Assembly (NCBI RefSeq): GCF_010470665.1 | Contig: NZ_VOPZ01000013.1 | Location: 1 to 64,000, forward strand | Length of the DNA stretch: 64,000 bases | From: Desulfovibrio sp. JC022 | GTDB taxonomy: Bacteria > Desulfobacterota > Desulfovibrionia > Desulfovibrionales > Desulfovibrionaceae | Direction of reading: 5' to 3' | Shown here: positions 24,992-33,984 of the stretch, one piece after another | Position numbering within the stretch: the first letter of the stretch is position 1 | Layout of the letters: each line of letters starts with the position of its first letter | Notes under the pieces: model-generated | Database searches by the model: none | What the model was told of the DNA's origin: nothing | The model's input: the letters and a program-made list of their open reading frames with translations, nothing else | Position numbers and translations under genes: made by a program

Positions 24992-26098
24992 TTAGCTTTT
25001 CATAATTTCAGCCACCAGCTCAGCGCAACTGGTCAGACTTTCAATTTTAATAAACTCTTCCGTAGTGTGAACCTTACTCATACCGATTCCCAAAGCAACA
25101 GCATTGTATCCCTTTCCATAAAGGATATTGGCATCACTGCCGCCGCCGGTAGGAACTCTTTTAGGAGTAGCACCAATATTTTCACATGCTTTTTCAACTC
25201 TGGCCAGCACTGCACTGTCATCTGCTACCTTGAGGACGGGATATGAAATTTCATATTCGAACTTGTACTCCCCGCCAATTTTTTTCACCGCAGCAGCGCA
25301 ACATGCTTCCATGTGTTCAAGCTGCTTATTAAGTGATTCGTCATGCAGGGAACGCGCTTCTGCGGTCAGCTTTGCAGAGGCTGCAACAATGTTTGTCACG
25401 CTCCCGCCTTCAATATGGCCGAGGTTTGCGGTAGTACTTTCATCAATACGCAGCAGGCTCATATTGGAAACAGCTTCAGCCGCAATCTGAATGGCACTTA
25501 TACCCTCTTCCGGAGCAATTCCGGCATGTGCGGACTTTCCTGTAAAAGTCATAGTAATTCCAGCCTTAGCGGGAGCAGCTACAACAATGGTACCGACATC
25601 ACCGCTGGAATCAAGCACGATAATATCTTTGACCGGGAGCAGATCCGTATCCATATTCTTGGCCCCGTGCATGCCTGCTTCTTCGCAGATGGAAAACACA
25701 AAATAGATATCTGGATGCGGTATGGATTCCTCTTTCAGGTGATCCAAAGCTTCAATAGCCATGGCGATCCCGGCTTTATCGTCACTGCCAAGGACTGTAT
25801 CCCCGGCGCTGCGAACAACGTCGCCGTCAATGATCGGCTCAACGCCAATGCAAGGCTGCACACAATCCATATGTGCGGAAAAGGCAATAGGCTCGCCTTC
25901 CCCTGTTGCCGGAATGTGTACTATGAGGTTTCCGGTATTTCCGCCGCTAAGTTCACCGGCTTTATCTTCACGGACCTCATAGCCTCTCTTCTCCATTTGC
26001 TCACGCAGAAAAGCAGCGACATCCTTTTCCTTTAAAGACGGACTATCAATTTGTACAAGATCAAAAAAAAGCTCAAGAATTCGCTCTTGATTTATCAT
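24992..26098 (-). CDS. M20 family peptidase T-like
   Basis: A 368-residue cytosolic zinc aminopeptidase of the PepT/PepT-like group, which splits di/tripeptides. Metal motifs: FSAHMDCVQPC near 75-85, GSDDKAGIAMAIEAL near 104-118, SICEEAGMHGAKNMD near 136-150 with the catalytic EE, and IVLDSSGD. A dimerisation domain includes KSAHAGIAPEEG. Last-third motif VPTGGGSDANI carries the usual GGSDAN. Monocistronic. PepT proper is longer (about 410), so the PepT-like label is safer. Confidence 0.87.
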   Translation of the reverse strand: MINQERILELFFDLVQIDSPSLKEKDVAAFLREQMEKRGYEVREDKAGELSGGNTGNLIVHIPATGEGEPIAFSAHMDCVQPCIGVEPIIDGDVVRSAGDTVLGSDDKAGIAMAIEALDHLKEESIPHPDIYFVFSICEEAGMHGAKNMDTDLLPVKDIIVLDSSGDVGTIVVAAPAKAGITMTFTGKSAHAGIAPEEGISAIQIAAEAVSNMSLLRIDESTTANLGHIEGGSVTNIVAASAKLTAEARSLHDESLNKQLEHMEACCAAAVKKIGGEYKFEYEISYPVLKVADDSAVLARVEKACENIGATPKRVPTGGGSDANILYGKGYNAVALGIGMSKVHTTEEFIKIESLTSCAELVAEIMKS

Positions 26099-26263
26099 AA
26101 TATCTCCAAAATGTTACTGAAATTTAGATCTGAATAATTATCACTGAAACACTCGCTTGAACAGCTGAATTTTCTTCATAAAAAGATGTACACTGCAACA
26201 TATTCTTTTATCACAACTTTACACGCAAAATACCCCATAAAGATTTACTTTCTAAAGTAACAC

Positions 26264-26292
26264 TTGCATAATGCATTTTTTATACATATTAT
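26264..26292 (+). promoter_or_regulatory. Promoter of the lectin-like gene
   Basis: TTGCAT (26264-26269), 17 nt spacer, TATTAT (26287-26292), then a 44-nt leader with GGGGAGG before the ATG. Confidence 0.6.
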
Positions 26293-26335
26293 TTATTATT
26301 AATAAAAATTTTATGGGAGTATCGGGGAGGTTAAA

Positions 26336-26905
26336 ATGTTCTCTTTTAAAACATTAACACTAACGCTAGTCATTTTACTGCTGACCGGTGGATCAGCCTT
26401 TGCGTCTACTTTCACTTTTGGAGATTCCGAATATACCATTGTTCAATCAAATGGAATAAATTGGAATGATGCCAGACTTGCAGCAGAAGCAGACGGAGGA
26501 CATCTGGTAACAATTACATCTGTTGCCGAAAATAATTTCCTGAAAAATACAGTATTTCAAGGACAGGACAAAGCATACTGGCTGGGTGCTTATCAGACAG
26601 ATGATGCAAACCGCCAGAATCCGACATCCAACTGGCATTGGGTGACCGGTGAAGATTGGAATTTTACTGATTGGTATACCTCTGAACCAAACAACCAGAG
26701 AATTGATGAAATGCACTTAAGTGCGGATCAGCGTTTTAACTATCAGTGGAATGATGAAGGCTCTGCAATATCCAGCATGATTAACGGATATGTGGTTGAA
26801 AAACCGACAGCCCCCACCCCAATCCCCGGTGCAATCTGGCTCCTCGGGGCATCGCTTGCCGCTCTTTTCGGAATCAAAAAGAAGTTCGGAAATAATTCTA
26901 AATAA
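26336..26905 (+). CDS. Secreted C-type lectin-domain protein with PEP-CTERM-like tail
   Basis: A 189-residue protein: Sec signal (cleavage near AFA-STF), then a C-type-lectin-like domain at about 28-150. Its landmarks are YTIVQSNGINWNDARLAAEA, GGHLVTITSVAENNFL, AYWLGAY, NWHWVTGEDWNFTDWY, EPNNQ and the closing YQWNDEG. The EPN motif suggests a Ca2+/sugar site. After a Pro-rich hinge (PTAPTPIPG) comes AIWLLGASLAALFG followed by IKKKF: a hydrophobic helix plus basic end like a PEP-CTERM sorting signal (VPxP variant). It is thus probably exported and then anchored or processed. Own promoter and terminator; no neighbours of known related function. Confidence 0.8.
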   Translation: MFSFKTLTLTLVILLLTGGSAFASTFTFGDSEYTIVQSNGINWNDARLAAEADGGHLVTITSVAENNFLKNTVFQGQDKAYWLGAYQTDDANRQNPTSNWHWVTGEDWNFTDWYTSEPNNQRIDEMHLSADQRFNYQWNDEGSAISSMINGYVVEKPTAPTPIPGAIWLLGASLAALFGIKKKFGNNSK

Positions 26906-26912
26906 ATAGTAC

Positions 26913-26953
26913 AAAAAAATCCCGGCAACCTATCAGGATGCCGGGATTTTTTT
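26913..26953. terminator. Bidirectional terminator between lectin gene and hypC
   Basis: AAAAAAATCCCGGCA ... TGCCGGGATTTTTTT: perfect stem with A/T tracts on both sides; serves both convergent genes. Confidence 0.9.
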
Positions 26954-26971
26954 GTTGAAAAACTTAAGCTT

Positions 26972-27229
26972 CTAAGCATTACATGCTTTATTCTTCTCAG
27001 CTTCAGTCAGTGCAACCATATCGCGTAAAATTTTTAAGGTTTCTTCCGCCTCTTTAGGATCAAGCTTACGCAAAGCAAATCCGGCGTGAACAATGAGGTA
27101 ATCATCGATTTCAACTTCATCGGGCAAGAGCATGAGTGACGCATCAAGATAGGTCTCGCCCTCACCCACTTTACATTTTGCAACTTGATCTTCAATGGAC
27201 TTAATTTGAACAGGAATAGCTAAACACAT
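26972..27229 (-). CDS. hypC: Hydrogenase assembly chaperone HypC/HupF
   Basis: An 85-residue chaperone starting MCLAIPVQIKSIE; the Cys2 right after the start Met is the family's key residue. HypC holds iron-cyanide/CO for insertion into the [NiFe] site and contacts the immature large subunit. It lies 21 nt after the maturation protease gene, and the pair follows hynBA, so it likely serves this hydrogenase. Confidence 0.93.
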   Translation of the reverse strand: MCLAIPVQIKSIEDQVAKCKVGEGETYLDASLMLLPDEVEIDDYLIVHAGFALRKLDPKEAEETLKILRDMVALTEAEKNKACNA

Positions 27230-27250
27230 GAAAACACCCCTTCTCGGCGA

Positions 27251-27742
27251 TTACGCCATCTTTTCATAACTGCCGCCGGCAGCGGAAACTTCCTCAAGCA
27301 CCTTTTCCATCATAAATGGAAGCCGCTCCAGCGTTACATCAGAAACTTCATCGTGCATGGTCTGGTAATCCTTCGGCTCTACTCCGATAACCACACATTC
27401 AGGACGCCTGTCACACAATTCACACAGGACCATTGTGTCAAGCAGATCAGTCTGATGCATTGAATCCTTGAAAGCCAGACTCCTACGCAAATCTTCTCCT
27501 GTCAAGCGGTAAACCGAACCCGGTTCGTCATTGCCCAGCACCGCGTCCACTACAATCAAGAATTCACATTCCATCATGGGGCCCATCAGCTTGGTGCCCA
27601 GTGTTCCACCGTCCATGACTTCCACGTTGTCTGAAAATGAGTACTGAGTCATCAGTTCATTTACAACTTTCACGCCGATCCCTTCATCAGTAAAAAGTAT
27701 GTTTCCAACACCCAAAACTAATATCTTTTTCTCTTCGGTCAT
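27251..27742 (-). CDS. hynD: [NiFe] hydrogenase maturation endopeptidase
   Basis: A 163-residue protease of the HyaD/HybD/HycI type. Motifs: LGVGNILFTDEGIGVKVVN with the metal-binding Glu at about 17, MDGGTLGTKLM with Asp, and LIVVDAVLGNDEPG. It cuts the C-terminal peptide of the hydrogenase large subunit after nickel insertion. The Shine-Dalgarno GGAGG (7 nt before the ATG) lies inside a dispersed hairpin repeat at 27748-27853, which separates it from the hynA terminator. The name is by position and homology. Confidence 0.88.
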   Translation of the reverse strand: MTEEKKILVLGVGNILFTDEGIGVKVVNELMTQYSFSDNVEVMDGGTLGTKLMGPMMECEFLIVVDAVLGNDEPGSVYRLTGEDLRRSLAFKDSMHQTDLLDTMVLCELCDRRPECVVIGVEPKDYQTMHDEVSDVTLERLPFMMEKVLEEVSAAGGSYEKMA

Positions 27743-27747
27743 TCAGA

Positions 27748-27853
27748 TGCCTCCGGCGGCTCTCCGAGGGCCAGAGGGAAAAACTTTTGCAAAAGCTTTC
27801 CCCTCTGGACTCCCCTTTTCAAAACCTTTTAACGAGCTTCGCTACGGGTTTTG
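27748..27853. repeat. Dispersed hairpin repeat, full copy
   Basis: Order: GCCTCCGGCGGC, TCTCCGAGGG, then the palindrome CCAGAGGG-AAA..TTTGCAAAA..CCCCTCTGG (27771-27808), then GACTCCCC, TTCAAAACCTTTTAACGAG and CTTCGC. The same parts in the same order occur at 48814 and, reversed, at 49003. The reversed first block supplies the Shine-Dalgarno of the hydrogenase protease gene. Confidence 0.8.
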
Positions 27854-27957
27854 ACAAAAGTTCAATGCAATCCATTTCTATTCCATCCCTATAGATTTGT
27901 GTAGCTCAATTCGGAATGGTAATTCAATAGAAAAATCAAAATATTACGTATAAAAAT

Positions 27958-27992
27958 TAAAAAACGGGAACCCGCATTGCGGGCTCCCGTAA
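27958..27992 (-). terminator. Terminator of hynBA
   Basis: ACGGGAGCCCGC-AAT-GCGGGTTCCCGT on the minus strand followed by TTTTTTAA, 24 nt after the hynA stop. Confidence 0.88.
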
Positions 27993-28015
27993 TATTTCCT
28001 TGAAGCTTGAACCAA

Positions 28016-29731
28016 CTAGAGGATCTTAAACTTGTGAACTTCGTTGGTTGCAGCATCAATGACGTGTACGCCACAGGCGATACAGGGGTCATAGGAGTGA
28101 ACAGTACGCAGAATTTCAACAGGACGCTTAGCGTCTGCGATGGGAGTACCCATAAGGGCTTCTTCAACTGCGGACATCTTGTTCTGGTTACAGCGGGGAC
28201 CGAGGTTCCAGGTTGAAGGAACAACCAGCTGGAAGTTTTCAATCTTTCCGCCCTTAATCTTGATCCAGTGAGACAGACCGCCACGAGGTGCGCCGACATA
28301 ACCGACGCCTTCAGCCTCATCAGGCATTTCCCATTCAACAGCGAGATCAGTGTTACCGGAAGCAACATTATCTTCAAGATTGTTGACCCAATCAGCCATC
28401 TTCTTACCGACAACAGCAGTCTGGATACCACGTGCAGCTGTTCTACCAAGAGTGGAGAACAGTGCTTCGGGACCAACACCGAGGGTGCTGAGAACATGGT
28501 TGACAACAGGAACAACGTCCTTGTTGCCACGAGCGTAGGAAACGAGCATCTGTGCCAGCGGCCCCACTTCCATGGACTCGCCTTTGTAACGGGGAGCTTT
28601 CATCCATGAATAACGGTCACGGTCTTCATAATTGGTGTACTTAGGCTCAGTTTCACCTTCGTACGGATGCAGTGAAGAATCACCGTCATACCAACTGTGA
28701 CTGATATCTTCTTTGATGGAATTAGGATTGAAATCCATGATGTTACTAAGGTCGCGATTCATAATCACGCCCTGCTCAAGATAGCGGCTGTTGATATCGT
28801 TTTCAACATCAGGGAATTCACCGAAAGTCAGGAAGTTGGTGGTTCCGCCGATACCGGCCCAGTCTTTATAATAGGAAGCGACCATCAGCAGATCAGGAAT
28901 GTAGCATTCGTTAACGAAAGCAAGGGTTTCGTTGTAAAGGTCCTTGAATTCCTGAATACGTTTTTTGGACAGGGATTCGTAACAGGTCACGCCACCCACG
29001 ATAGTGAACTGGGTATGCGGGTTCTTTGCGCCGAAAACAGCCATTGCACGTGCAGCTTTTACCTGAAGATGCAGACCTTCAAGATAATGCGCGGTGGCGA
29101 TGAGGTTTTCTTCGGGACGCAGGTAATATGCATCATGACCGCCGAGGAAGTAAGCATTGGTGAAGATACCGAGCTGGCCGGAATCAACAAATTTTTTCAG
29201 CTTTTCCTGAACAGCTTTCAGATCTTCAGGCTTGGTTACGCGAGAAGACTGGCTGTTTGCGATCTTGGCAGCTTTGACCGGATCAGCCTGAAGCGCACTT
29301 ACAACATCAACCCAGTCAAGAGCATGCAGATGATAAAAATGCACAATATGGTCATGCAGATACTGCGCGCCCAGCACCAGATTACGGATAAGACGTGCAT
29401 TTTCGGGCATATTTTTATCTACGCCGACAGCATTATCAACACAACGGGTGGAAGCCAGTGCGTGAGTGTAAGTACAAACACCGCAGGAACGCTGGGTAAA
29501 ATGCTGAGCATCACGAGGATCACGGCCTTTCAGGATAATTTCCAGACCGCGGAAGAGCTGGGAACTACTCCAGACATTACTTACTTTACCATTTTCGACT
29601 TCCACTTCAATCTTGAGGTGACCCTCAATTCTGGTAAGCGGGTCGACAATTACCGGACCGGTGTAGTTTTTATCAAAAGGGGTCGCCGCTACTGCGGGGC
29701 CCGATTTAGCCTTGCAACCAGACATATACAA
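28016..29731 (-). CDS. hynA: Periplasmic [NiFe] hydrogenase large subunit
   Basis: A 571-residue catalytic subunit. The [NiFe] site ligands are visible: RSCGVCTYTHALAS near residue 81-94 and DPCIACGVH near the C-terminus, followed by a 15-residue peptide (VIDAATNEVHKFKIL) that the maturation protease removes after His. All four ligand positions are Cys, so this is not a NiFeSe enzyme. VDPLTRIEGHLKIEVEVENG near the N-terminus is the usual opening. It has no signal peptide and is exported with the small subunit. It starts 51 nt after hynB. Confidence 0.97.
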   Translation of the reverse strand: MYMSGCKAKSGPAVAATPFDKNYTGPVIVDPLTRIEGHLKIEVEVENGKVSNVWSSSQLFRGLEIILKGRDPRDAQHFTQRSCGVCTYTHALASTRCVDNAVGVDKNMPENARLIRNLVLGAQYLHDHIVHFYHLHALDWVDVVSALQADPVKAAKIANSQSSRVTKPEDLKAVQEKLKKFVDSGQLGIFTNAYFLGGHDAYYLRPEENLIATAHYLEGLHLQVKAARAMAVFGAKNPHTQFTIVGGVTCYESLSKKRIQEFKDLYNETLAFVNECYIPDLLMVASYYKDWAGIGGTTNFLTFGEFPDVENDINSRYLEQGVIMNRDLSNIMDFNPNSIKEDISHSWYDGDSSLHPYEGETEPKYTNYEDRDRYSWMKAPRYKGESMEVGPLAQMLVSYARGNKDVVPVVNHVLSTLGVGPEALFSTLGRTAARGIQTAVVGKKMADWVNNLEDNVASGNTDLAVEWEMPDEAEGVGYVGAPRGGLSHWIKIKGGKIENFQLVVPSTWNLGPRCNQNKMSAVEEALMGTPIADAKRPVEILRTVHSYDPCIACGVHVIDAATNEVHKFKIL

Positions 29732-29782
29732 TCCTCCAAATGAATAGAAAGTTAGCTTTAAACTTCTATGTAGTTGACAGCA

Positions 29783-30730
29783 CTAGCCCTGCTCGTAGAA
29801 CGGGCTCATTTCATCCCAGAAATCGGGCTCACTGCAACCGATGCAGGGGTGACCGGCCTCAACAGGCCAGTTGGTCTGATTAAACTTGACTTTCGGACAG
29901 TTGTTATAAGTGTCCGGTCCCTTACATCCAAGCTCGTACAGGCAGTAGCCTTTCTTGGCTTCTTCGGATGAGAAGGAAGGTGCAAATTCATCATTATCAA
30001 AATGCTTGAGTCTCGGGCAGTTATCATGCACAGACTCACCGTAGAAGAGAGACGGACGACCGATATCATCGAGTTCGGGAATCCCCTTGGTCAGGTAATG
30101 AACAACGGTTCCAACGAAGTTGAACGGGTTGGTCGGGCAACCGGGCAGGTTGACAGTAGTTACGCCGCCGAGAGCCTTGGAAACGCCGACAGCTTTAGAT
30201 GGGTTGGGTGCGGCAGCCTGAACGCCGCCGTAACAGGCGCAGGTACCGATGCAGATGGTTGCTTTAGCGTTAGGAACAATTTCCTCCACGATTTCAAGCA
30301 TGGTTTTACCACCTACTTTACCCCATGCTCCACCTTCGATGGTGGGGATGGCTCCTTCGACAACACAGATGTAACCATCAGGAGAATGAACCGCCTCGTG
30401 CAGTGCTTCTTCAGCGGCATGACCTGCGGCAGCCATGATAGTTTCATGGTAGTCGAGAGAAATGGTGTCGAGAATAAGAGCATCAATATAAGGAGAAACA
30501 GTACGAAGAACAGCTTCTGAGCAGCCTGTGCATTCAGCTGCATGCAGATAAACAACAGAAGGACGCTTTTTCTGAGTCAGGGCTTCCGCTACGGTAGGCG
30601 CAAAAGCGGGTCCCATACCCATGACGGCGGCGGTTGTTGCGCAGAACTTCATGAAATCGCGGCGGGAGACGCCATTCTGCTCAAGGCGTTTTTCCGCTCC
30701 ATCCTTTCCGAGTCCCACAGAGAATTTCAT
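29783..30730 (-). CDS. hynB: Periplasmic [NiFe] hydrogenase small subunit
   Basis: About 315 residues with a Tat signal ([20 protein letters not shown], cleavage near the AEA-L region around residue 48). The mature part binds three FeS clusters: [11 protein letters not shown] and [11 protein letters not shown] (proximal), GCPTNPFN, then [10 protein letters not shown] with [16 protein letters not shown] (distal/medial) and [14 protein letters not shown] at the C-terminus. It passes electrons to periplasmic cytochrome c3. I chose ATG 30730 (MKFSVGLG) because GGAGG is 5 nt upstream; the Met 4 codons earlier overlaps that site. Confidence 0.97.
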   Translation of the reverse strand: MKFSVGLGKDGAEKRLEQNGVSRRDFMKFCATTAAVMGMGPAFAPTVAEALTQKKRPSVVYLHAAECTGCSEAVLRTVSPYIDALILDTISLDYHETIMAAAGHAAEEALHEAVHSPDGYICVVEGAIPTIEGGAWGKVGGKTMLEIVEEIVPNAKATICIGTCACYGGVQAAAPNPSKAVGVSKALGGVTTVNLPGCPTNPFNFVGTVVHYLTKGIPELDDIGRPSLFYGESVHDNCPRLKHFDNDEFAPSFSSEEAKKGYCLYELGCKGPDTYNNCPKVKFNQTNWPVEAGHPCIGCSEPDFWDEMSPFYEQG

Positions 30731-30928
30731 AAAAACCTCCATCCTCTAATTAAAGATCAGTGGGGTTTACCCCCTGACATTGCGGGCTTCGATCAAAGAC
30801 AGGAAACGTTCCCGCCACAAAACCGCAATGTAGTCTAATTTTTTCCATCAGCTCCGGCTTTTTAGCATCAGTCTTACTTTGATACTAACTCTCACACAGA
30901 CGCTAATGTATTGAAAATTCTAATTACT

Positions 30929-30957
30929 CTTAAACCATTTTACTATGACAGCGTCAA
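30929..30957 (-). promoter_or_regulatory. Possible hynBA promoter
   Basis: Minus-strand TTGACG (30952-30957), 17 nt spacer, TTTAAG (30929-30934); this would give a leader of about 190 nt. The 30731-31210 gap holds no gene. The -10 is weak. Confidence 0.35.
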
Positions 30958-31158
30958 CCCCAAATGGAAGATTATTGTTTTTGATGCATATTTGAGTGGT
31001 TCATAGATAAAAACTACACTAAATAACATTAAATTATAATTCATATGCATGAAGCAACAACGCACTATAGCTTTGTTGCCTCTCACAACAAAAGCCTTAC
31101 GCTCAAAATAACAAACATGCATTTCGCACAATCTTTAAAAATATAACACGCAAAAAAA

Positions 31159-31184
31159 AGCGCAACTCAAAAGAGCTGCGCTAC
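31159..31184 (-). terminator. Terminator of tmk
   Basis: AGCGCAGCTC-TTTT-GAGTTGCGCT on the minus strand, followed by a run of eight T. Confidence 0.85.
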
Positions 31185-31210
31185 GCAAGAAATATTATAT
31201 AAAACAAGGA

Positions 31211-31864
31211 CTAAGCGTTGTCAGCTTGACGTCCTTTTAACCGCTCAACAACTTTCTCCTTAATTTCAGCAAAAATTTCATCAGGAGTCTGGTCAGCATT
31301 AACAACTACTATACGTTCATTATTAAGTGCGGCCCAAGTCAAATAACCTTCCCGCACCCTACCGTGAAAATCGAGAGACTCAGCTTCAAACCGCCCTTCT
31401 TCCTGCATTTTGTTTTCCTGCAAATTGCGAGTCATGGCCCGTTTCAAGCCGATTTCAGGTTCAATATCAAGCAGGACAGTTAAATCAGGCCAATTCCCGG
31501 AAACCGCAACGTCATTAAGTTCACGCAAGAGCTTTGGATCAAGTCCGCGCCCATATCCCTGATAGACAATAGTTGAGTCGGCAAAACGATCGGAGATAAT
31601 AATCTTCCCGGCATCAACAGCAGGCTTGATCACCTGTCCTACATGCTGGGCCCGGTCAGCCAGATAAAGAAAAAGCTCACATTCCCCAGTAATGTCGGTG
31701 CTGTCCATATTGAGCAAAATCTTACGCAGTTCTTTTCCTATGCGGCTGCCGCCCGGCTCAAGGGTAACTTCAACATCGTGCCCGGACTCTTCAAGAAATT
31801 CAGTAAGCATCTTGATCTGGGTCGTTTTACCGGTCCCTTCTATGCCTTCAAAGGTAATGAACAT
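31211..31864 (-). CDS. tmk: Thymidylate kinase
   Basis: A 217-residue P-loop kinase making dTDP from d[19 protein letters not shown] (P-loop) at about 4-19, the DRF/Y-type lid segment [19 protein letters not shown] near 88-106, and [14 protein letters not shown]. Its start overlaps the 3' end of the upstream nuclease gene by 25 nt, with GGAGG 4 nt before the ATG, so the two are translated from one mRNA. Confidence 0.95.
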   Translation of the reverse strand: MFITFEGIEGTGKTTQIKMLTEFLEESGHDVEVTLEPGGSRIGKELRKILLNMDSTDITGECELFLYLADRAQHVGQVIKPAVDAGKIIISDRFADSTIVYQGYGRGLDPKLLRELNDVAVSGNWPDLTVLLDIEPEIGLKRAMTRNLQENKMQEEGRFEAESLDFHGRVREGYLTWAALNNERIVVVNADQTPDEIFAEIKEKVVERLKGRQADNA

Positions 31865-32874
31865 TGAGCCTCCGATTTTTTAAGTTCACACTTGCTTGAC
31901 GGGTTATCGGGTGATTTTTCCGCCTTATATAAATATCTCTCCAGAAACCGCTGATACGGAGTCCAGCTGTTGTCTGAGCCTTCCAACTTACCTAATTCCG
32001 CGAATATTGTATTCATTTTTGCGTCAATATTATCAGCAAAATGCAGAATAAACGCTTCCGGGGTTTTTGGACGTTTTGGAGCACCGAACTCATACTCCCC
32101 GTGATGGGAAAGAATCAAATGTTTCAAGTGAAGCTTTAACTTTGGATCAAGATCCTTGGCCTTCTGTAAAAACGGCTCCAGAATTTCAACCCCGATGTGA
32201 ATGTGACCGAGCAAACGACCTTCGTCTGTGTAATCATTAGTCAAACCTCCGGAAAGCTCCCATGCCTTACCAAGATCATGAAAAATTGCAGCAGCAAGGA
32301 CAACCTGCCGGTCAACTTCCGGGTAATTATCACAAATAGACATGCACAGCTTGGCAACAGCCAATGTATGCTCCAGCAATCCACCCACATATGCGTGGTG
32401 GACCGCCTTGGCTCCAGTGGCAGTCAGTAACCTGTTATGTACAGTTTCATCTTTAAGAACCCGGCGGCAGAATTTTTTCCATGGAATATGAACCATATGC
32501 TCGGCAATAAGGTAGTCCAAATCCTGCATCATATCTTCGGGCTTTTCTGCGCTGGAAGGAAGAAAATCTGTGATATCCAGCCCGGCGACTTCAGGGTCAA
32601 TGATATTGAGGACTTCTACAGTAAGCTGCGGTTTATCCCGGTAAGCTCCGACCATTCCTCCGGCAACAACAAACATCCCAGCTTCAAGAGATTGAAAAGA
32701 TAGACTTAAAGGACTCCAGATCTTTGCCTCAACCGCTCCGGAATTATCCTGAAGACGCAGATTCCAGAACGGACCGTTTCGGGATTCACGTAGTTGAGCA
32801 TCGCCGATAAGGAAGACATCCTTAACTCTCTCTCCGTTTATAAGATCTTTAATATATGTATATTTTTGTGACAC
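31840..32874 (-). CDS. OB-fold/HD-domain 3'-5' exoribonuclease, YhaM-like
   Basis: A 344-residue protein, GTG start at 32874. The N-terminal OB-fold ([37 protein letters not shown]) resembles nucleic-acid-binding domains. The C-terminal HD domain has [19 protein letters not shown] at about 160-180 and [16 protein letters not shown], the metal-binding HD pair, plus [10 protein letters not shown]. In Gram-positives YhaM is a 3'-5' exonuclease; function here is by fold only. Immediately upstream of tmk. Confidence 0.85.
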   Translation of the reverse strand: MSQKYTYIKDLINGERVKDVFLIGDAQLRESRNGPFWNLRLQDNSGAVEAKIWSPLSLSFQSLEAGMFVVAGGMVGAYRDKPQLTVEVLNIIDPEVAGLDITDFLPSSAEKPEDMMQDLDYLIAEHMVHIPWKKFCRRVLKDETVHNRLLTATGAKAVHHAYVGGLLEHTLAVAKLCMSICDNYPEVDRQVVLAAAIFHDLGKAWELSGGLTNDYTDEGRLLGHIHIGVEILEPFLQKAKDLDPKLKLHLKHLILSHHGEYEFGAPKRPKTPEAFILHFADNIDAKMNTIFAELGKLEGSDNSWTPYQRFLERYLYKAEKSPDNPSSKCELKKSEAQCSLPLKA

Positions 32875-33032
32875 TTCTTGCTATTCCTGAATTGCTTTGA
32901 TACCTCGCCAACAGGCAACGTTTTTTTATACTTGTCAACGGCGTTTTTATATAACTGCCCGGAATTTGTATTCATAGTCAACCCACGGGAAGACTGTCCA
33001 ATTATTTTTGAAATGTCCACCGGAGAAAGCTG

Positions 33033-33788
33033 ATGAACATACTTCTGACCAACGATGACGGCATTCAGGCTGTAGGCCTGCGCGCACTTTATCACGGCCT
33101 GAAAAGAGCCGGAATGAATGTTCAAGTGGTCGCCCCGGTTACAGAGCAATCTGCTGTGGGTCACGCCGTATCGCTCTCTTCGCCCCTTCGAGTCAAGAGA
33201 TTTGAAGAAAACGGCTTTACCGGGCTGGGTGTTTACGGGACTCCTGTAGATTGCGTCAAGCTCGGCCTGACCACCCTGCTCGAAAAAAAACCGGACATCG
33301 TTGTCTCCGGCATCAACAGCGGAGCCAATGTAGGCGTTGACATTCTATACTCGGGAACAGTCTCCGCCGCAACCGAAGGCGCCCTCATGGGCTACCCGGC
33401 AATGGCGGTTTCTTACGACAGCTTTAAACCGGAAGAGCTGACCGATCAAGGGGATTACTGCGCTGAGCTGCTCAAGAAAATTCCTTGGGACAGTCTCGGA
33501 GATAAAACTATGGTCAACCTCAATTTCCCGGCGGTCCCGGTTAAGGATGCCGGGGGACTGAAAATCTGCCGCCATACCCGTGTTTCCTGGCAGGACTGGT
33601 ATGAAACACGCGAAGACCCGCGCGGACATAAATATTACTGGCTTGACGGAGTGATGCCCAAAGATAAAATAAGCTCCGGCACTGATCGGGATCTGTTGAC
33701 TAAGGGGCATATAACCATGACCCCGTTGCATTTTGATTTTACGGATCGTGAGGCAATTACAACTCTGGAGCAAAGCTTCGGGGTATAG
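33033..33788 (+). CDS. surE: 5'/3'-nucleotidase SurE
   Basis: A 251-residue metal-dependent phosphatase. NILLTNDDGIQAVGLRALY at the N-terminus carries the DD metal ligands, VSGINSGANVGVDILYSGTV at about 90-109 holds the conserved Asn, and the Ser loop (SAVGHAVSLSSPLRV) is present. It dephosphorylates nucleoside monophosphates and short polyphosphate. GGAG lies 7 nt before the ATG. Divergent from the YhaM-like gene, about 160 nt apart. Confidence 0.95.
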   Translation: MNILLTNDDGIQAVGLRALYHGLKRAGMNVQVVAPVTEQSAVGHAVSLSSPLRVKRFEENGFTGLGVYGTPVDCVKLGLTTLLEKKPDIVVSGINSGANVGVDILYSGTVSAATEGALMGYPAMAVSYDSFKPEELTDQGDYCAELLKKIPWDSLGDKTMVNLNFPAVPVKDAGGLKICRHTRVSWQDWYETREDPRGHKYYWLDGVMPKDKISSGTDRDLLTKGHITMTPLHFDFTDREAITTLEQSFGV

Positions 33789-33984
33789 TCCATGTACTTT
33801 TTCAAGAGTGTGTGGACATTTAGTTTCATGATAGGGTATATAAAGTGTATTTGGAACCAATTTGCGGCAATAGCAACTGAATAAGGGAAGTACGGCAGGC
33901 AAAAATATTTTGTTTGCCCGATAAAAATTTCAGAAAAACTGCCGCGTCATCATTTAAGTATCGTTATCCATTAAGGAGGATTAC

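Noticed and set aside
28016-29731. [NiFeSe] hydrogenase
   Set aside because: The C-terminal nickel ligand codon encodes Cys (DPCIACGVH) and no in-frame TGA precedes a matching continuation; a C-terminal cleavage peptide fits the ordinary [NiFe] type.
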